Origin: Piscinibacter sp.
Lineage (GTDB): Bacteria > Pseudomonadota > Gammaproteobacteria > Burkholderiales > Burkholderiaceae_C
Length of the DNA stretch: 64,000 nt
NCBI GenBank assembly: GCA_017983795.1
Contig: JAGOAS010000003.1
Location: forward strand, 18,023 to 82,022
Reading direction: 5' to 3'
Part shown: one piece after another, positions 48,670 through 57,905 of the stretch
Position numbering within the stretch: position 1 is the stretch's first letter
Layout of the letters: each line of letters opens with the position of its first letter
Translations under genes and position numbers: made by a program
Notes under the pieces: model-generated
What the model saw: only the letters and a program-made list of their open reading frames with translations
What the model was told of the DNA's origin: nothing
Database searches by the model: none

Positions 48670-48713
48670 GTTAACCTGTCCGATTGCCTCGCGCTTCCGC
48701 GAGGTGGGTTAAC
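48670..48713. promoter_or_regulatory. Nested inverted repeats upstream of uvrB
   Basis: GTTAACC (48670-48676) and GGTTAAC (48707-48713) flank a perfect hairpin CCTCGCG-CTTC-CGCGAGG (48687-48704). The structure lies 18-62 bp before the uvrB ATG. I see no LexA box (CTG-N10-CAG) here, so control of uvrB may use this structure instead. Confidence 0.5.
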
Positions 48714-48731
48714 CCGGAGATTTTATCCGCC

Positions 48732-50873
48732 ATGGCCGACGTGTCCGAAGCTCGCCCCGCAGCCGTGCCGAGCGAGGCGCCGCACGGCGAATTCGTCAGC
48801 TTCCCCGATTCGCCGTTCCAGCTGTTCCAGCCCTACCCGCCGGCGGGCGACCAGCCGGCGGCGATAGCGCAACTCGTCGAAGGCATCCGCGACGGCCTCT
48901 CCTACCAGACCCTGCTGGGCGTCACCGGCTCGGGCAAGACCTTCACGATGGCCAACGTGATCGCGCGGCTGGGCCGCCCGGCGATCGTATTCGCGCCCAA
49001 CAAGACGCTGGCCGCGCAGCTCTACAGCGAGTTCCGCGAGTTCTTCCCCAAGAACGCCGTCGAGTATTTCGTCAGCTACTACGACTACTACCAGCCCGAG
49101 GCCTACGTGCCGCAGCGCGACCTTTTCATCGAGAAGGACAGCTCGATCAACGAGCACATCGAGCAGATGCGCCTGTCGGCCACCAAGAGCCTGCTCGAGC
49201 GGCGCGACGTGATCATCGTCGCCAGCGTCAGCGCGATCTACGGCATCGGCAACCCGAGCGACTACCACCGCATGGTGATGACGCTGCGCGTGGGCGACAA
49301 GCTGGGCCAGCGCGACGTCATCGCGCACCTGATCCGCATGCAGTACCAGCGCAACGAGACCGACTTCTCGCGCGGCACCTTCCGCGTGCGCGGCGACACC
49401 ATCGACGTTTTCCCGGCCGAGCACTCGGAACTCGCGATCCGCATCGAGCTGTTCGACGACGAGATCGAGACGCTGCAGCTGTTCGACCCGCTCACCGGCA
49501 AGATCCGCCAGAAGATCCCGCGCTTCACCGTCTACCCCTCGAGCCACTACGTGACGCCGCGCGACCGCGTGGTGGCGGCCATCGAGACGATCAAGGAGGA
49601 GCTGCGAGCGCGCCTCGACGAGCTGGTGAAGATGGGCAAGCTGGTGGAGGCGCAGCGCCTCGAGCAGCGCACCCGCTTCGACCTCGAGATGCTGCAGGAG
49701 GTGGGTCACTGCAAGGGCATCGAGAACTACACGCGCCACCTCTCCGGCGCGGCGCCCGGCGAGCCGCCGCCGACGCTGGTCGACTACCTGCCGGCCGATT
49801 CGCTGATGTTCCTCGACGAGAGCCACGTGCTGATCGGCCAGTTCGGCGGCATGTTCAACGGCGACCGCGCGCGCAAGACGGTGCTGGTGGAGTACGGCTT
49901 CCGCCTGCCCAGCGCGCTGGACAACCGGCCGCTGAAGTTCGAGGAGTTCGAGAAGAAGATGCGCCAGGCGGTATTCGTCTCGGCCACGCCGGCCGACTAC
50001 GAGAAGACGCACGCCGGCCAGGTGGTGGAGCAGTTGGTGCGGCCCACCGGCCTGGTCGACCCCGAGGTGGAGGTGCGCCCGGCCACCCACCAGGTCGACG
50101 ACGTGCTGCAGGAGATCCGCGAGCGCGTGAAGCTCAACGAGCGCGTGCTCATCACCACGCTGACCAAGCGCATGGCCGAGCAGCTGACCGACTACCTGAG
50201 CGACAACGGCGTCAAGGTGCGCTACCTGCACAGCGACGTCGACAACATCGAGCGCGTCGAGATCCTGCGCGACCTGCGCCTGGGCAGCTTCGACGTGCTG
50301 GTGGGCATCAACCTGCTGCGCGAGGGCCTGGACATCCCGGAGGTGTCGCTGGTGGCCATCCTCGACGCCGACAAGGAAGGCTTCCTGCGCGCCGAGCGCA
50401 GCCTGATCCAGACCATCGGCCGCGCCGCGCGCAACCTGAACGGCAGGGCGATCCTGTACGCCGACAAGATCACCGACTCGATGCGCCGGGCGCTCGACGA
50501 GACCGGGCGGCGGCGCGCCAAGCAGATCGCCTTCAACGAGGCCAACGGCATCGTGCCGCGCAGCGTGAGCAAGAAGGTCAAGGATCTGATCGACGGCGTC
50601 TACAGCGAGAAGAGCGCCAAGGACGACCTGAAGGCCGCCACCGAGGCCGCGGCGGTCGAGGCGATGAGCGAGAAGGATCTGGCCAAGCGCATCAAGCTGC
50701 TCGAGAAGCAGATGCTCGACCACGCCAAGAACCTCGAGTTCGAGAAGGCGGCGCGCGTGCGCGACCAGCTGGCGCTGCTGCGCGAGCAGGCCTTCGGCGC
50801 GGCGGGGCATGACGTCAACGTGGTGCCGCTCACGCCACCCGCCGCCGCACGGCCGCTGCCGCCGAAGGCCTGA
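48732..50873 (+). CDS. uvrB: Excinuclease ABC subunit B
   Basis: 713 residues. It is the helicase-like subunit of nucleotide excision repair that verifies damage after UvrA loading. Walker [14 protein letters not shown] (about 78), the beta-hairpin [15 protein letters not shown], Walker B LMFLDESH, helicase motifs VSATPADYE and TIGRAARN, and a C-terminal UVR domain ([23 protein letters not shown]) are present. The ATG at 48732 is chosen; upstream in-frame codons lie in the hairpin region. Confidence 0.98.
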   Translation: MADVSEARPAAVPSEAPHGEFVSFPDSPFQLFQPYPPAGDQPAAIAQLVEGIRDGLSYQTLLGVTGSGKTFTMANVIARLGRPAIVFAPNKTLAAQLYSEFREFFPKNAVEYFVSYYDYYQPEAYVPQRDLFIEKDSSINEHIEQMRLSATKSLLERRDVIIVASVSAIYGIGNPSDYHRMVMTLRVGDKLGQRDVIAHLIRMQYQRNETDFSRGTFRVRGDTIDVFPAEHSELAIRIELFDDEIETLQLFDPLTGKIRQKIPRFTVYPSSHYVTPRDRVVAAIETIKEELRARLDELVKMGKLVEAQRLEQRTRFDLEMLQEVGHCKGIENYTRHLSGAAPGEPPPTLVDYLPADSLMFLDESHVLIGQFGGMFNGDRARKTVLVEYGFRLPSALDNRPLKFEEFEKKMRQAVFVSATPADYEKTHAGQVVEQLVRPTGLVDPEVEVRPATHQVDDVLQEIRERVKLNERVLITTLTKRMAEQLTDYLSDNGVKVRYLHSDVDNIERVEILRDLRLGSFDVLVGINLLREGLDIPEVSLVAILDADKEGFLRAERSLIQTIGRAARNLNGRAILYADKITDSMRRALDETGRRRAKQIAFNEANGIVPRSVSKKVKDLIDGVYSEKSAKDDLKAATEAAAVEAMSEKDLAKRIKLLEKQMLDHAKNLEFEKAARVRDQLALLREQAFGAAGHDVNVVPLTPPAAARPLPPKA

Positions 50874-50882
50874 CGCCGCGCC

Positions 50883-51233
50883 TCAGGCTTCCTCCGCGTC
50901 GATGCGCAACTGCAGCCGGCGCGCGCCGTGCGCCTGGGCCAGCGCGCGGATGCGCAGCGGCGCGCCGGCGGGCACCTCGACGCGGCAGTGGTAGTCGAGG
51001 CTGTCGGTCTGGCCGGGGTTGCTGGTGGGGATGCGGCGCTGCCAGTGGCGCTTGCCGTCGAGTTCCACCGTCAGCGCATGCCAGGCTTCGGCCAGCCGGT
51101 CGGGGCAGCGCACGACGAAGCGCACGTCGATCTCGAAGCGCCGCGCGCGCGCCTCGGCAGGGGGCACGTCGAGCAGGGCGACATCGGCATCGCCGGCATC
51201 GATGGCCCAGTGTTCGGGAGCGGGGTGAGTCAT
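50883..51233 (-). CDS. Conserved small protein of unknown function
   Basis: 116 residues I cannot name. It is soluble, acidic at the start (DAGDADVALLDVPPAEARA) and mainly beta-prone, with a conserved-looking KRHWQRRIPTSNPGQTDSLDYHCR core and no Cys cluster or HTH. The codon pattern matches neighbouring genes. It is convergent with uvrB (9-bp gap) and divergent from the phosphatase gene. ATG at 51233. Confidence 0.7.
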   Translation of the reverse strand: MTHPAPEHWAIDAGDADVALLDVPPAEARARRFEIDVRFVVRCPDRLAEAWHALTVELDGKRHWQRRIPTSNPGQTDSLDYHCRVEVPAGAPLRIRALAQAHGARRLQLRIDAEEA

Positions 51234-51274
51234 GCCACGAGCTTGCCACGAGCCCGGCAGCGAGAATCGGCACC

Positions 51275-51757
51275 ATGATCTCCAGCGTGCTGTTCGTCTG
51301 CATGGGCAACATCTGCCGCTCGCCCACGGCCGAGGGCGTGTTGCGCCACAAGTTGCGCGAGGCCGGGCTGCACGAAGCGGTGCGCGTCGATTCGGCCGGC
51401 ACGCACGGCTGGCACGCCGGCTCGCCGCCTGACCATCGTTCGACAGCGCATGCCGCGAAGCGTGGCTACGAGCTCGGTGCCTTGCGCTCGCGCGAGGTGG
51501 TCGCGGCTGACTTCGAACGCTTCGACCTGATCCTGGCGATGGACTGGGACAACCTCGCCCTGCTGGAAGAGCGCTGCCCGCCGGCCTTGCGCCACAAGCT
51601 CGGCCGGCTGACCGATCACTGCAGCCGCCACGACAGCCCGGTCGTGCCCGATCCCTACGCGGGCGGCGCGCAAGGCTTCGAGGAGGTGCTCGATCTGGTG
51701 GAAGACGCCTGCGACGGGCTGGTACTTCTGATCCGCCGGCAAGCCACGCGAGCGTGA
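51275..51757 (+). CDS. Low-molecular-weight protein-tyrosine phosphatase
   Basis: 160 residues. The N-terminal P-loop VCMGNICRSPTAEGV contains the Cx5R catalytic Cys and Arg, and the general-acid DPY is in VVPDPYAGGAQGFEEV. Such enzymes dephosphorylate bacterial tyrosine kinases or small substrates; its partner is not in the window. Upstream of the isc operon by 150 bp; this neighbourhood is common in Burkholderiales. Confidence 0.96.
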   Translation: MISSVLFVCMGNICRSPTAEGVLRHKLREAGLHEAVRVDSAGTHGWHAGSPPDHRSTAHAAKRGYELGALRSREVVAADFERFDLILAMDWDNLALLEERCPPALRHKLGRLTDHCSRHDSPVVPDPYAGGAQGFEEVLDLVEDACDGLVLLIRRQATRA

Positions 51758-51778
51758 GGGGAACTTTCGGCGTCGAAC

Positions 51779-51808
51779 CCGACCAAAAAAGTCGGCTTCA
51801 GGTATACT
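51779..51808 (+). promoter_or_regulatory. Predicted sigma-70 promoter of the isc operon
   Basis: CCGACC (51779-51784), an 18-bp spacer and a strong -10 TATACT (51803-51808). Transcription would begin near 51815, about 94 nt before iscR. Confidence 0.55.
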
Positions 51809-51828
51809 CGACCAAACCGCTCGGAAAT
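51804..51828 (+). promoter_or_regulatory. IscR type 1-like binding site
   Basis: A 25-bp stretch beginning ATACTCGACCAAACC agrees with the E. coli type 1 IscR consensus at about 19 of 25 positions by eye. It overlaps the -10 box and start, as expected for repression of the isc operon by cluster-loaded IscR. Confidence 0.5.
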
Positions 51829-51908
51829 AGTCCGACGGAGTTCGAGAGCCGACTGTCTGGACAGATTCCAGAACCCCTCGCGCCGTTGCCGGCTTTAGGA
51901 GACTTGAG

Positions 51909-52442
51909 ATGCGACTGACCACCAAGGGCCGTTTTGCCGTCACCGCCATGATCGACCTGGCGCTGCGGGAGCACACCGGGCCGGTGGCGCTGGCCGCCAT
52001 CAGCGCGCGCCAGCAGATCTCGCTGTCCTACCTCGAGCAGCTGTTCGGCAAGCTGCGCCGCCACGAGCTGGTGGAGAGCACGCGCGGCCCGGGCGGCGGC
52101 TATTCGCTCGGCCGCAAGGCCGAGGAGATCACCGTGGCCGACATCATCGTCGCCGTCGACGAGCCGCTCGATGCCACCGGCTGCGGCGGCAAGGGCGATT
52201 GCATGGGCGAGGACAGCGGCAAGTGCATGACGCACGACCTCTGGGCCGGGCTGAATGCCAAGATGATCGAGTTCCTCGACTCGGTGACGCTGAAGAAGCT
52301 GGTCGACGAGCAGATCGCCAAGGGCATCTCGATCGAGGAGCAGCCGGTCAAGCGCGCCATCTCGAGCCAGCCGGTGGTCAAGCCGATCAAGGTGACCGCG
52401 CCGAATTCGGTGTTCGCCCTCGGCAGCGCGCTGACCAAGTAA
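51909..52442 (+). CDS. iscR: Fe-S cluster-sensing regulator IscR
   Basis: 177 residues, Rrf2 family. The N-terminal winged helix (MRLTTKGRFAVTAMIDLAL; ISLSYLEQLFGKLRRHELV) precedes the cluster loop with three Cys and a His (TGCGGKGDCMG ... GKCMTHDLW) that hold [2Fe-2S]. IscR represses its own operon when Fe-S supply is adequate. TTTAGGAGAC gives a strong ribosome-binding site before the ATG. Confidence 0.97.
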   Translation: MRLTTKGRFAVTAMIDLALREHTGPVALAAISARQQISLSYLEQLFGKLRRHELVESTRGPGGGYSLGRKAEEITVADIIVAVDEPLDATGCGGKGDCMGEDSGKCMTHDLWAGLNAKMIEFLDSVTLKKLVDEQIAKGISIEEQPVKRAISSQPVVKPIKVTAPNSVFALGSALTK

Positions 52443-52472
52443 TTCCTCGCGTCTCTCGTTCACGGTCCGTTC

Positions 52473-53693
52473 ATGAACACGACCCCGCACTTTCCGATCT
52501 ACATGGACTACGGCGCCACCACCCCGGTGGATCAGCGCGTGGTCGACGCCATGATCCCCTGGCTGCGCGAGCACTTTGGCAACCCGGCGTCGCGCAGCCA
52601 CGCCTGGGGCTGGGAGGCGGAGGAGGCGGTCGAGAAGGCGCGAGCGCAGGTGGCCGAGCTGATCGGCGCCGACCCGCGCGAGATCATCTGGACCTCGGGC
52701 GCCACCGAGTCGAACAACCTCGCGCTGAAGGGCGCGGCGCAGTTCTACAAGGGCCGTGGCAAGCACATCGTCACCGTGAAGACCGAGCACAAGGCCGTGC
52801 TCGACACGGTGCGCGAGCTCGAGCGCCAGGGTTTCGAAGCCACCTACCTCGACGTGCAGGAAGACGGCCTGCTCGACCTGGAGAAGTTCAAGGCCGCGCT
52901 GCGGCCCGACACCATCCTGGTCTCGGTGATGGCCGTCAACAACGAGATCGGCGTGATCCAGGACATCCCGGCGATCGGCGCGATGTGCCGCGAGCGCGGC
53001 ATCATCTTCCACGTCGACGCCGCGCAGGCCACCGGCAAGATGGCGATCGACCTCGCCACGCTGCCGGTCGACCTGATGAGCCTGGCCTCGCACAAGACCT
53101 ACGGCCCCAAGGGCATCGGCGCGCTCTATGTGCGCCGCAAGCCGCGCGTGCGCATCGAGGCGCAGATGCACGGCGGCGGCCACGAGCGCGGCATGCGCTC
53201 GGGCACGCTGCCGACGCACCAGATCGTCGGCATGGGCGAGGCCTTCCGCATCGCCCGCGAGGAGATGGGCACCGAGAACGAGCGCATCCGCGCGCTGCAC
53301 CAGCGCCTGCTGCGCGGCCTGTCGGACATCGAGCAGACCTTCCTCAACGGCCATGCCGACAAGCGCGTGCCGCACAACCTGAACATGAGCTTCAACTTCG
53401 TCGAGGGCGAGTCGCTGATCATGGGCATCAAGGGCATCGCGGTGTCGTCGGGCTCGGCCTGCACCTCGGCGAGCCTGGAGCCGAGCTACGTGCTGCGCGC
53501 GCTCGGCCGCTCGGACGAGCTGGCGCATTCGAGCCTGCGCATGACGATCGGCCGCTTCACCACCGAGGACGAGATCGACTATGTGGTCAGCACGCTGAAA
53601 GACCGCGTGGCCAAACTGCGCGAGCTCTCGCCGCTGTGGGAGATGTACCGGGACGGCGTCGACCTCAGCACGATCCAGTGGGCGGCGCACTGA
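52473..53693 (+). CDS. iscS: Cysteine desulfurase IscS
   Basis: 406 residues. It is the PLP enzyme that takes sulfur from cysteine as a persulfide for IscU. The PLP Lys is in [17 protein letters not shown], the catalytic Cys is in the mobile loop [15 protein letters not shown], and ATTPVD near the start is typical. It starts 30 bp after iscR. Confidence 0.98.
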   Translation: MNTTPHFPIYMDYGATTPVDQRVVDAMIPWLREHFGNPASRSHAWGWEAEEAVEKARAQVAELIGADPREIIWTSGATESNNLALKGAAQFYKGRGKHIVTVKTEHKAVLDTVRELERQGFEATYLDVQEDGLLDLEKFKAALRPDTILVSVMAVNNEIGVIQDIPAIGAMCRERGIIFHVDAAQATGKMAIDLATLPVDLMSLASHKTYGPKGIGALYVRRKPRVRIEAQMHGGGHERGMRSGTLPTHQIVGMGEAFRIAREEMGTENERIRALHQRLLRGLSDIEQTFLNGHADKRVPHNLNMSFNFVEGESLIMGIKGIAVSSGSACTSASLEPSYVLRALGRSDELAHSSLRMTIGRFTTEDEIDYVVSTLKDRVAKLRELSPLWEMYRDGVDLSTIQWAAH

Positions 53694-53720
53694 CGGGAAC
53701 CAGGATGTTGGAGTACTGAG

Positions 53721-54125
53721 ATGGCATACAGCGACAAGGTCGTCGACCACTACGAGCATCCGCGCAACGTCGGCTCCTTCGAGAAGGGCGACGAGACGGT
53801 GGGCACCGGCATGGTCGGCGCGCCCGCCTGCGGCGACGTGATGAAGCTGCAGATCAAGGTCAACCCGGCCACCGGCCTGATCGAGGACGCCAAGTTCAAG
53901 ACCTACGGCTGCGGCTCGGCGATCGCCTCGAGCTCGCTGGTCACCGAGTGGGTGAAGGGCAAGTCGCTCGACGAGGCGCTGGCGATCAAGAACACGCACA
54001 TCGCCGAGGAACTGGCGCTGCCGCCGGTGAAGATCCACTGCTCGATCCTCGCCGAGGACGCGATCAAGGCGGCGGTGAGCGACTACAAGGCCAAGTCGGG
54101 CCAGTCTTCCGGCCAGGGCCAGTGA
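53721..54125 (+). CDS. iscU: Fe-S cluster scaffold IscU
   Basis: 134 residues. The three cluster Cys are in [22 protein letters not shown] and [10 protein letters not shown]; the adjacent LPPVK is the HscA recognition motif. Clusters are assembled here from IscS sulfur and iron. It follows iscS by 27 bp. Confidence 0.98.
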   Translation: MAYSDKVVDHYEHPRNVGSFEKGDETVGTGMVGAPACGDVMKLQIKVNPATGLIEDAKFKTYGCGSAIASSSLVTEWVKGKSLDEALAIKNTHIAEELALPPVKIHCSILAEDAIKAAVSDYKAKSGQSSGQGQ

Positions 54126-54130
54126 GCGAC

Positions 54131-54454
54131 ATGGCCGTCACCCTGACCGAACGCGCTGCCAAGCACGTCACCCGCTACCTCGCCAAGCGCGGCAAGGGCA
54201 TCGGCGTGCGCCTGGGCGTCAAGACGACCGGCTGCTCGGGCCTGGCCTACAAGATCGAGTACGCCGATGAACTGGCGCCCGAGGACATCATCTTCGAAGG
54301 CCATGGCGTCAAGGTGCTGGTCGACCCGAAGAGCCTGCCCTACATCGACGGCACGGAGCTCGACTTCGTCCGCGAAGGCCTGAACGAGGGCTTCAAGTTC
54401 CACAACCCGCGCGAGAAGGACCGCTGCGGCTGCGGCGAGTCGTTCCGCGTCTGA
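54131..54454 (+). CDS. iscA: Fe-S assembly protein IscA
   Basis: 107 residues, A-type carrier. It has the conserved Cys in [10 protein letters not shown] and the C-terminal CGCGESF pair. It accepts clusters or iron for transfer to apoproteins, especially [4Fe-4S] targets. The ATG at 54131 follows iscU by 5 bp. An intrinsic terminator lies just downstream. Confidence 0.97.
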   Translation: MAVTLTERAAKHVTRYLAKRGKGIGVRLGVKTTGCSGLAYKIEYADELAPEDIIFEGHGVKVLVDPKSLPYIDGTELDFVREGLNEGFKFHNPREKDRCGCGESFRV

Positions 54455-54476
54455 AGGCGCTGTCCGCATCCCCGAG

Positions 54477-54504
54477 GCGCGGCCGGGTGCCGCGCTTTTT
54501 ATTT
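54477..54504 (+). terminator. Intrinsic terminator inside the isc operon
   Basis: GCGCGGC (54477-54483) pairs with GCCGCGC (54489-54495) around CGGGT, followed by TTTTTATTT (54496-54504). It ends 5 bp before the hscB ATG. It should reduce transcription of hscB-hscA-fdx relative to iscRSUA. Confidence 0.88.
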
Positions 54505-54509
54505 GCCCG

Positions 54510-55028
54510 ATGAAGCTAGCCGACGACGATTTCGCGCTGTTCGACTTGCCGCGCCGTTTCGCCCAGGAACGCAGCGTGCTCGATGCGCGCTGGCGCAGCC
54601 TGCAGGCCGAGGTGCACCCCGACCGTTTCGCGGCCGAGGGAGCCGCCGCGCAGCGCGTGGCGATGCAGTGGGCGGTGCGCGTCAACGAGGCCTACCAGCG
54701 CCTGAAGGACCCGCTCCAGCGCGGCGCCTACCTGTGCGAACTCGCCGGCCAGCATGTCGACGCCGAGAACAACACCGCGATGCCGCCGGCCTTCCTGATG
54801 CAACAGATGGAGTGGCGCGAGGCGCTGGACGACGCGCGGACGCCGGCGCAGGTGGAGGCGCTGGCCGCTGACGTGGCCGGCCACCGCCGGCGCGACCTGG
54901 AAGCGCTGCGTGTGCTCATCGACGAGCGCGGCGACATGGCGGCCGCGGCGCAGCAGCTCAGAGCCCTCATGTTCGTCGAGCGCTTTGCCGCCGACGTCGA
55001 TCGCCGCCTCGAAGCGCTGGAACAATAG
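54510..55028 (+). CDS. hscB: J-type co-chaperone HscB
   Basis: 172 residues. The J domain has HPD in [12 protein letters not shown], and the C-terminal helical domain ([16 protein letters not shown]) binds IscU. HscB brings IscU to HscA and stimulates its ATPase. The T-run of the terminator almost touches the start and no Shine-Dalgarno is visible, so initiation here may be weak or depend on read-through. Confidence 0.96.
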   Translation: MKLADDDFALFDLPRRFAQERSVLDARWRSLQAEVHPDRFAAEGAAAQRVAMQWAVRVNEAYQRLKDPLQRGAYLCELAGQHVDAENNTAMPPAFLMQQMEWREALDDARTPAQVEALAADVAGHRRRDLEALRVLIDERGDMAAAAQQLRALMFVERFAADVDRRLEALEQ

Positions 55029-55032
55029 CGCC

Positions 55033-56889
55033 ATGGCCCTTCTGCAGATCTCCGAACCCGGCGGCACGCCCGACCCGCACCAGCGCCGCATCGCGGTGGG
55101 CATCGACCTCGGCACCACGCACTCGCTGGTGGCCGCGGTGCGCCACGGCGTGGCCGAGTGCCTGCCCGACGAGCACGGCAAGGTGATCCTGCCCTCGGCG
55201 GTGCACTACCTGCCGCGCGGCGGCCGGCGCATCGGAGCGCAGGCCCTGGCCGACGCCGCGCTCGACCCGCGCAACACCATCGTCTCGGTGAAGCGGTTCA
55301 TGGGCCGCGGCTTGGCCGACATCGCCGGGCGCGACAAGCTGCCCTACGACTTCGTCGACGCGCCGGGCATGCTGAAGATCCGCACGGTGGACGGCGAGAA
55401 GTCGCCGGTCGAGGTGTCGGCCGAGATCCTCGCCACGCTGCGCCAGCGCGCCGAGGACAGTTTCGACGACGAACTGTTCGGCGCGGTGATCACCGTGCCA
55501 GCCTACTTCGACGAAGCCCAGCGCCAGGCCACCAAGGATGCCGCGCAGCTTGCCGGCCTGAACGTGCTGCGTCTGATCAGCGAGCCGACCGCGGCCGCGA
55601 TCGCCTACGGCCTGGAGCACGGCTCGGAGGGGCTGTACGCCGTCTACGACCTGGGTGGCGGCACCTTCGACATTTCGCTGCTGCGCCTCTCGGCCGGCGT
55701 GTTCGAGGTGGTCGCCACCGGCGGCGATTCGGCGCTCGGCGGCGACGACTTCGATGCCATGCTGGCCGCGCACGCGCTGCAGCGCGCCGGCCTCGAGGCG
55801 GTGACGGCGCAGGACAAGCGCGCCGTGCTGGCCGCGGCGCGCGCCGCCAAGGAAAAGCTCTCCGGCGCCGACCACGCCACGCTGGCCTGCCCGCTCGCGA
55901 GCGGCGAACTGGAAGTGCGCATCACGCGCGACGAGTTCTTCGCCCTGACCGAGCCGCTGGTGGCGCGCACGCTGGCTGCCGTGCGCAAGGTGCTGCGCGA
56001 CGCCAAGGTGGGCAAGGACGAGGTGCAGGGCGTGGTGATGGTGGGCGGCTCGACCCGCATGCCGCGTGTGCAGGCCGCCGTGGGCGAGCTGTTCGGCCGC
56101 ACGCCGCTGACCAACCTGAACCCCGACGAGGTAGTTGCGCTCGGCGCGGCCATCCAGGCCAACGCGCTGGCCGGCAATGCCGGCGCCGATGAACTGTTGC
56201 TGCTCGACGTGATCCCGCTCTCGCTCGGGCTCGAGACCATGGGCGGGCTGGTCGAACGCATCATCCCGCGCAACAGCACCATCCCGACCGCGCGCGCGCA
56301 GGACTTCACCACCTTCAAGGACGGCCAGACCGCGATGGCCATTCACGTGGTGCAGGGCGAGCGCGAGCTGGTGTCCGACTGCCGCTCGCTGGCGCGCTTC
56401 GAACTGCGCGGCATCCCGCCGATGGTGGCCGGTGCGGCGCGCATCCGCGTCACCTTCCAGGTCGATGCCGACGGGCTGCTGAGCGTCTCTGCCCGCGAAG
56501 AGGCTTCCGGCGTGCAGGCGGCCGTCAACGTCAAGCCGAGCTACGGCCTGGCCGACGAGGACATCGCCCGCATGCTCGGCGAGGGCTTCGCCACCGCCGA
56601 AGAGGACATGCGCGAGCGCAGCCTGCGCGAATCGCGTGTCGAGGCCGAGCGGCTGCTGCTGGCCACACGCGCAGCCCTGGCCGCCGACGGCGATCTGCTC
56701 GATGCCGAGCAGCGCGCCGCCATCGACGCCGAACTCGAGGCCGTCCAGCAGGCCCGCGAAGGCAACGACCACCACCATATCGATGCCGCCGTCGAGGCCC
56801 TGGCCAGGGCCACCGAGGCTTTCGCCGCCGCACGCATGAACCGCGGCATCCGCCAGGCTCTGGCCGGCAAACGCGTCGAGGACGTCTGA
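55033..56889 (+). CDS. hscA: Hsp70-type chaperone HscA
   Basis: 618 residues, the HscA length. The nucleotide-binding domain contains [15 protein letters not shown], the phosphate loop [17 protein letters not shown] and [13 protein letters not shown]; the substrate-binding domain follows ([14 protein letters not shown]) with a helical lid. HscA releases clusters from IscU by acting on its LPPVK motif. The ATG at 55033 follows hscB by 4 bp. Confidence 0.97.
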   Translation: MALLQISEPGGTPDPHQRRIAVGIDLGTTHSLVAAVRHGVAECLPDEHGKVILPSAVHYLPRGGRRIGAQALADAALDPRNTIVSVKRFMGRGLADIAGRDKLPYDFVDAPGMLKIRTVDGEKSPVEVSAEILATLRQRAEDSFDDELFGAVITVPAYFDEAQRQATKDAAQLAGLNVLRLISEPTAAAIAYGLEHGSEGLYAVYDLGGGTFDISLLRLSAGVFEVVATGGDSALGGDDFDAMLAAHALQRAGLEAVTAQDKRAVLAAARAAKEKLSGADHATLACPLASGELEVRITRDEFFALTEPLVARTLAAVRKVLRDAKVGKDEVQGVVMVGGSTRMPRVQAAVGELFGRTPLTNLNPDEVVALGAAIQANALAGNAGADELLLLDVIPLSLGLETMGGLVERIIPRNSTIPTARAQDFTTFKDGQTAMAIHVVQGERELVSDCRSLARFELRGIPPMVAGAARIRVTFQVDADGLLSVSAREEASGVQAAVNVKPSYGLADEDIARMLGEGFATAEEDMRERSLRESRVEAERLLLATRAALAADGDLLDAEQRAAIDAELEAVQQAREGNDHHHIDAAVEALARATEAFAAARMNRGIRQALAGKRVEDV

Positions 56890-56891
56890 CC

Positions 56892-57230
56892 ATGCCCGTG
56901 ATCCGCATCCTGCCGCACCCCGAGTACTGCCCCGAGGGCGCCGAGATCAAGGCGAGCCCCGGCACCTCGCTGTGCGAGGCCATGCTCGAGAACGACATCG
57001 AGATCGAGCACGCCTGCGAGATGAGCTGCGCCTGCACCACCTGCCACGTGGTGGTGCGCGAGGGCTTCCGCTCGCTCGGCGAGATGGACGAGAGCGAGGA
57101 AGACCTGCTCGACCGCGCCTGGGGCCTGGAGCCGACTTCGCGCCTGTCGTGTCAGGCCATCCTCGCGAACGAGGACGTGACGATCGAGATCCCGAAGTAC
57201 TCGATCAACCACGCCAAAGAGGGACGCTGA
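56892..57230 (+). CDS. fdx: ISC-type [2Fe-2S] ferredoxin
   Basis: 112 residues, adrenodoxin-type. Cluster Cys are in HACEMSCACTTCHVVV (three) and SRLSCQAIL (fourth). It donates electrons for cluster assembly. It begins 2 bp after hscA and is the last isc gene; iscX, which often follows, is absent. A 7-bp dyad GCTGAGC/GCTCAGC (57226-57258) lies across the convergent end. Confidence 0.97.
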   Translation: MPVIRILPHPEYCPEGAEIKASPGTSLCEAMLENDIEIEHACEMSCACTTCHVVVREGFRSLGEMDESEEDLLDRAWGLEPTSRLSCQAILANEDVTIEIPKYSINHAKEGR

Positions 57231-57236
57231 GCGGAT

Positions 57237-57521
57237 TCAGGCGCGGCGCGGGCTCAGCAGCAGGCTGCGCCGCAGCCAGTTGCGCAGTGGCCGCAGCGAC
57301 AGCGGCCAGGTCGCGCGCGGCGCGTCGCGGCTGACCAGCAGGCCGCGATCGGAGAGGGCGTCGAGGAAGCGGCCGACCTCATGCCGCGCCAGCCCGCTGC
57401 GCGCGCACAGCTCCGCGAGGCTCACATGCCGTTGTGACATGTCGCTGAGCAGGCGGCGGTAGGCCGTGCGGCGATGCTGGGGGCCGAGATCCGGCCAGGC
57501 GGCGAGTCGATACTCTTTCAT
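57237..57521 (-). CDS. Unrecognised small protein, probable winged-helix fold
   Basis: 94 residues, very basic (many Arg). The middle (RHVSLAELCARSGLARHEVGRFLDALSDRGLL) has the pattern of a helix-turn-helix with wing, as in small MarR/ROK-like DNA-binding proteins, but I do not recognise the family. The C-terminus RPLRNWLRRSLLLSPRRA is amphipathic and could contact the membrane. It is preceded by 384 bp without a convincing gene and may be the only protein made from that transcript. Confidence 0.65.
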   Translation of the reverse strand: MKEYRLAAWPDLGPQHRRTAYRRLLSDMSQRHVSLAELCARSGLARHEVGRFLDALSDRGLLVSRDAPRATWPLSLRPLRNWLRRSLLLSPRRA

Positions 57522-57648
57522 GGGGCCAACGACACGATGACGGGTGGCGGCTTCGACGCCGCACGAGGACCGACAGCGTAGGGCCGCCGCGGCAACAGCG
57601 GTGTTTCGCGCCTTGCTCGGCGGTAACGAGTTGCTGCATCACGAATGA

Positions 57649-57678
57649 CAACGGGCACCGGAAAACCGGCGCCCGTTG
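57649..57678. repeat. Strong hairpin B, 13-bp stem with tetraloop
   Basis: CAACGGGCACCGG and CCGGCGCCCGTTG (57649-57661 / 57666-57678) pair fully apart from one A-C position on the plus strand, which is a G-U pair on the minus strand; the loop is four bases (TTTT on the minus strand). The G-U pair favours a minus-strand RNA. No T-run follows. Confidence 0.75.
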
Positions 57679-57709
57679 GCGGAAATCGATGGAACGTGGG
57701 TTGGACGGA

Positions 57710-57746
57710 GCCGCTGCGAGCGGGCTTGCGGAAAGCTCGCAGCGGC
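57710..57746. repeat. Strong hairpin A, 12-bp perfect stem
   Basis: GCCGCTGCGAGC (57710-57721) and GCTCGCAGCGGC (57735-57746) are perfect complements around a 13-nt loop. On the minus strand it begins 10 nt after the stop of the 9-codon ORF, the layout of a leader-peptide attenuator, but without a U-run. Confidence 0.75.
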
Positions 57747-57860
57747 CGCTTGTCCTTACCAGCCGACGCGAGGAAGGCAGATCATGGTGGTCTCCCGGTT
57801 GGTTGCGCCGCACAGTGCGGTTCGGGAGCCATTTTGTGCAGTCGGTCACGCGCCGACTAG

Positions 57861-57876
57861 CTACAAAACCTTGTAG
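57861..57876. promoter_or_regulatory. lux-box-like dyad
   Basis: CTACAA-AACC-TTGTAG has the CT-N12-AG form of las/rhl-type lux boxes and perfect 6-bp arms. It lies 30 bp downstream of the LuxR stop on the same strand. If the minus-strand CAAAAT at 57836-57831 is a -10 box, the dyad is centred at about -44, the position used by LuxR-type activators. Confidence 0.45.
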
Positions 57877-57905
57877 GGGATGGACAGCGGAGCCGTCTCG
57901 TGATC

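Larger units (their letters stand above)
57522..57905 (-). other. Gene-free structured region between the LuxR gene and the small winged-helix gene
   Basis: No open frame here looks like a real gene of normal length. Reading leftwards from luxR it holds: a CT-N12-AG dyad (57861-57876), a weak -10-like CAAAAT (57836-57831), a 9-codon ORF (57785-57756, MICLPRVGW) with GGGAG upstream, a 12-bp-stem hairpin (57710-57746), a 13-bp-stem hairpin (57649-57678) and then the ATG at 57521. It looks like a long structured leader or a small RNA. Confidence 0.5.

Noticed and set aside
57379..57849. A 156-codon minus-strand open frame across the structured region
   Set aside because: It overlaps the small winged-helix gene in another frame, runs through both hairpins and has a translation unlike a real protein (many Arg, Ser, Pro, Cys).
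57645..57876. Three short plus-strand frames (66-91 codons) between the winged-helix gene and luxR
   Set aside because: They overlap each other in different frames, cover the hairpins and have no ribosome-binding site.
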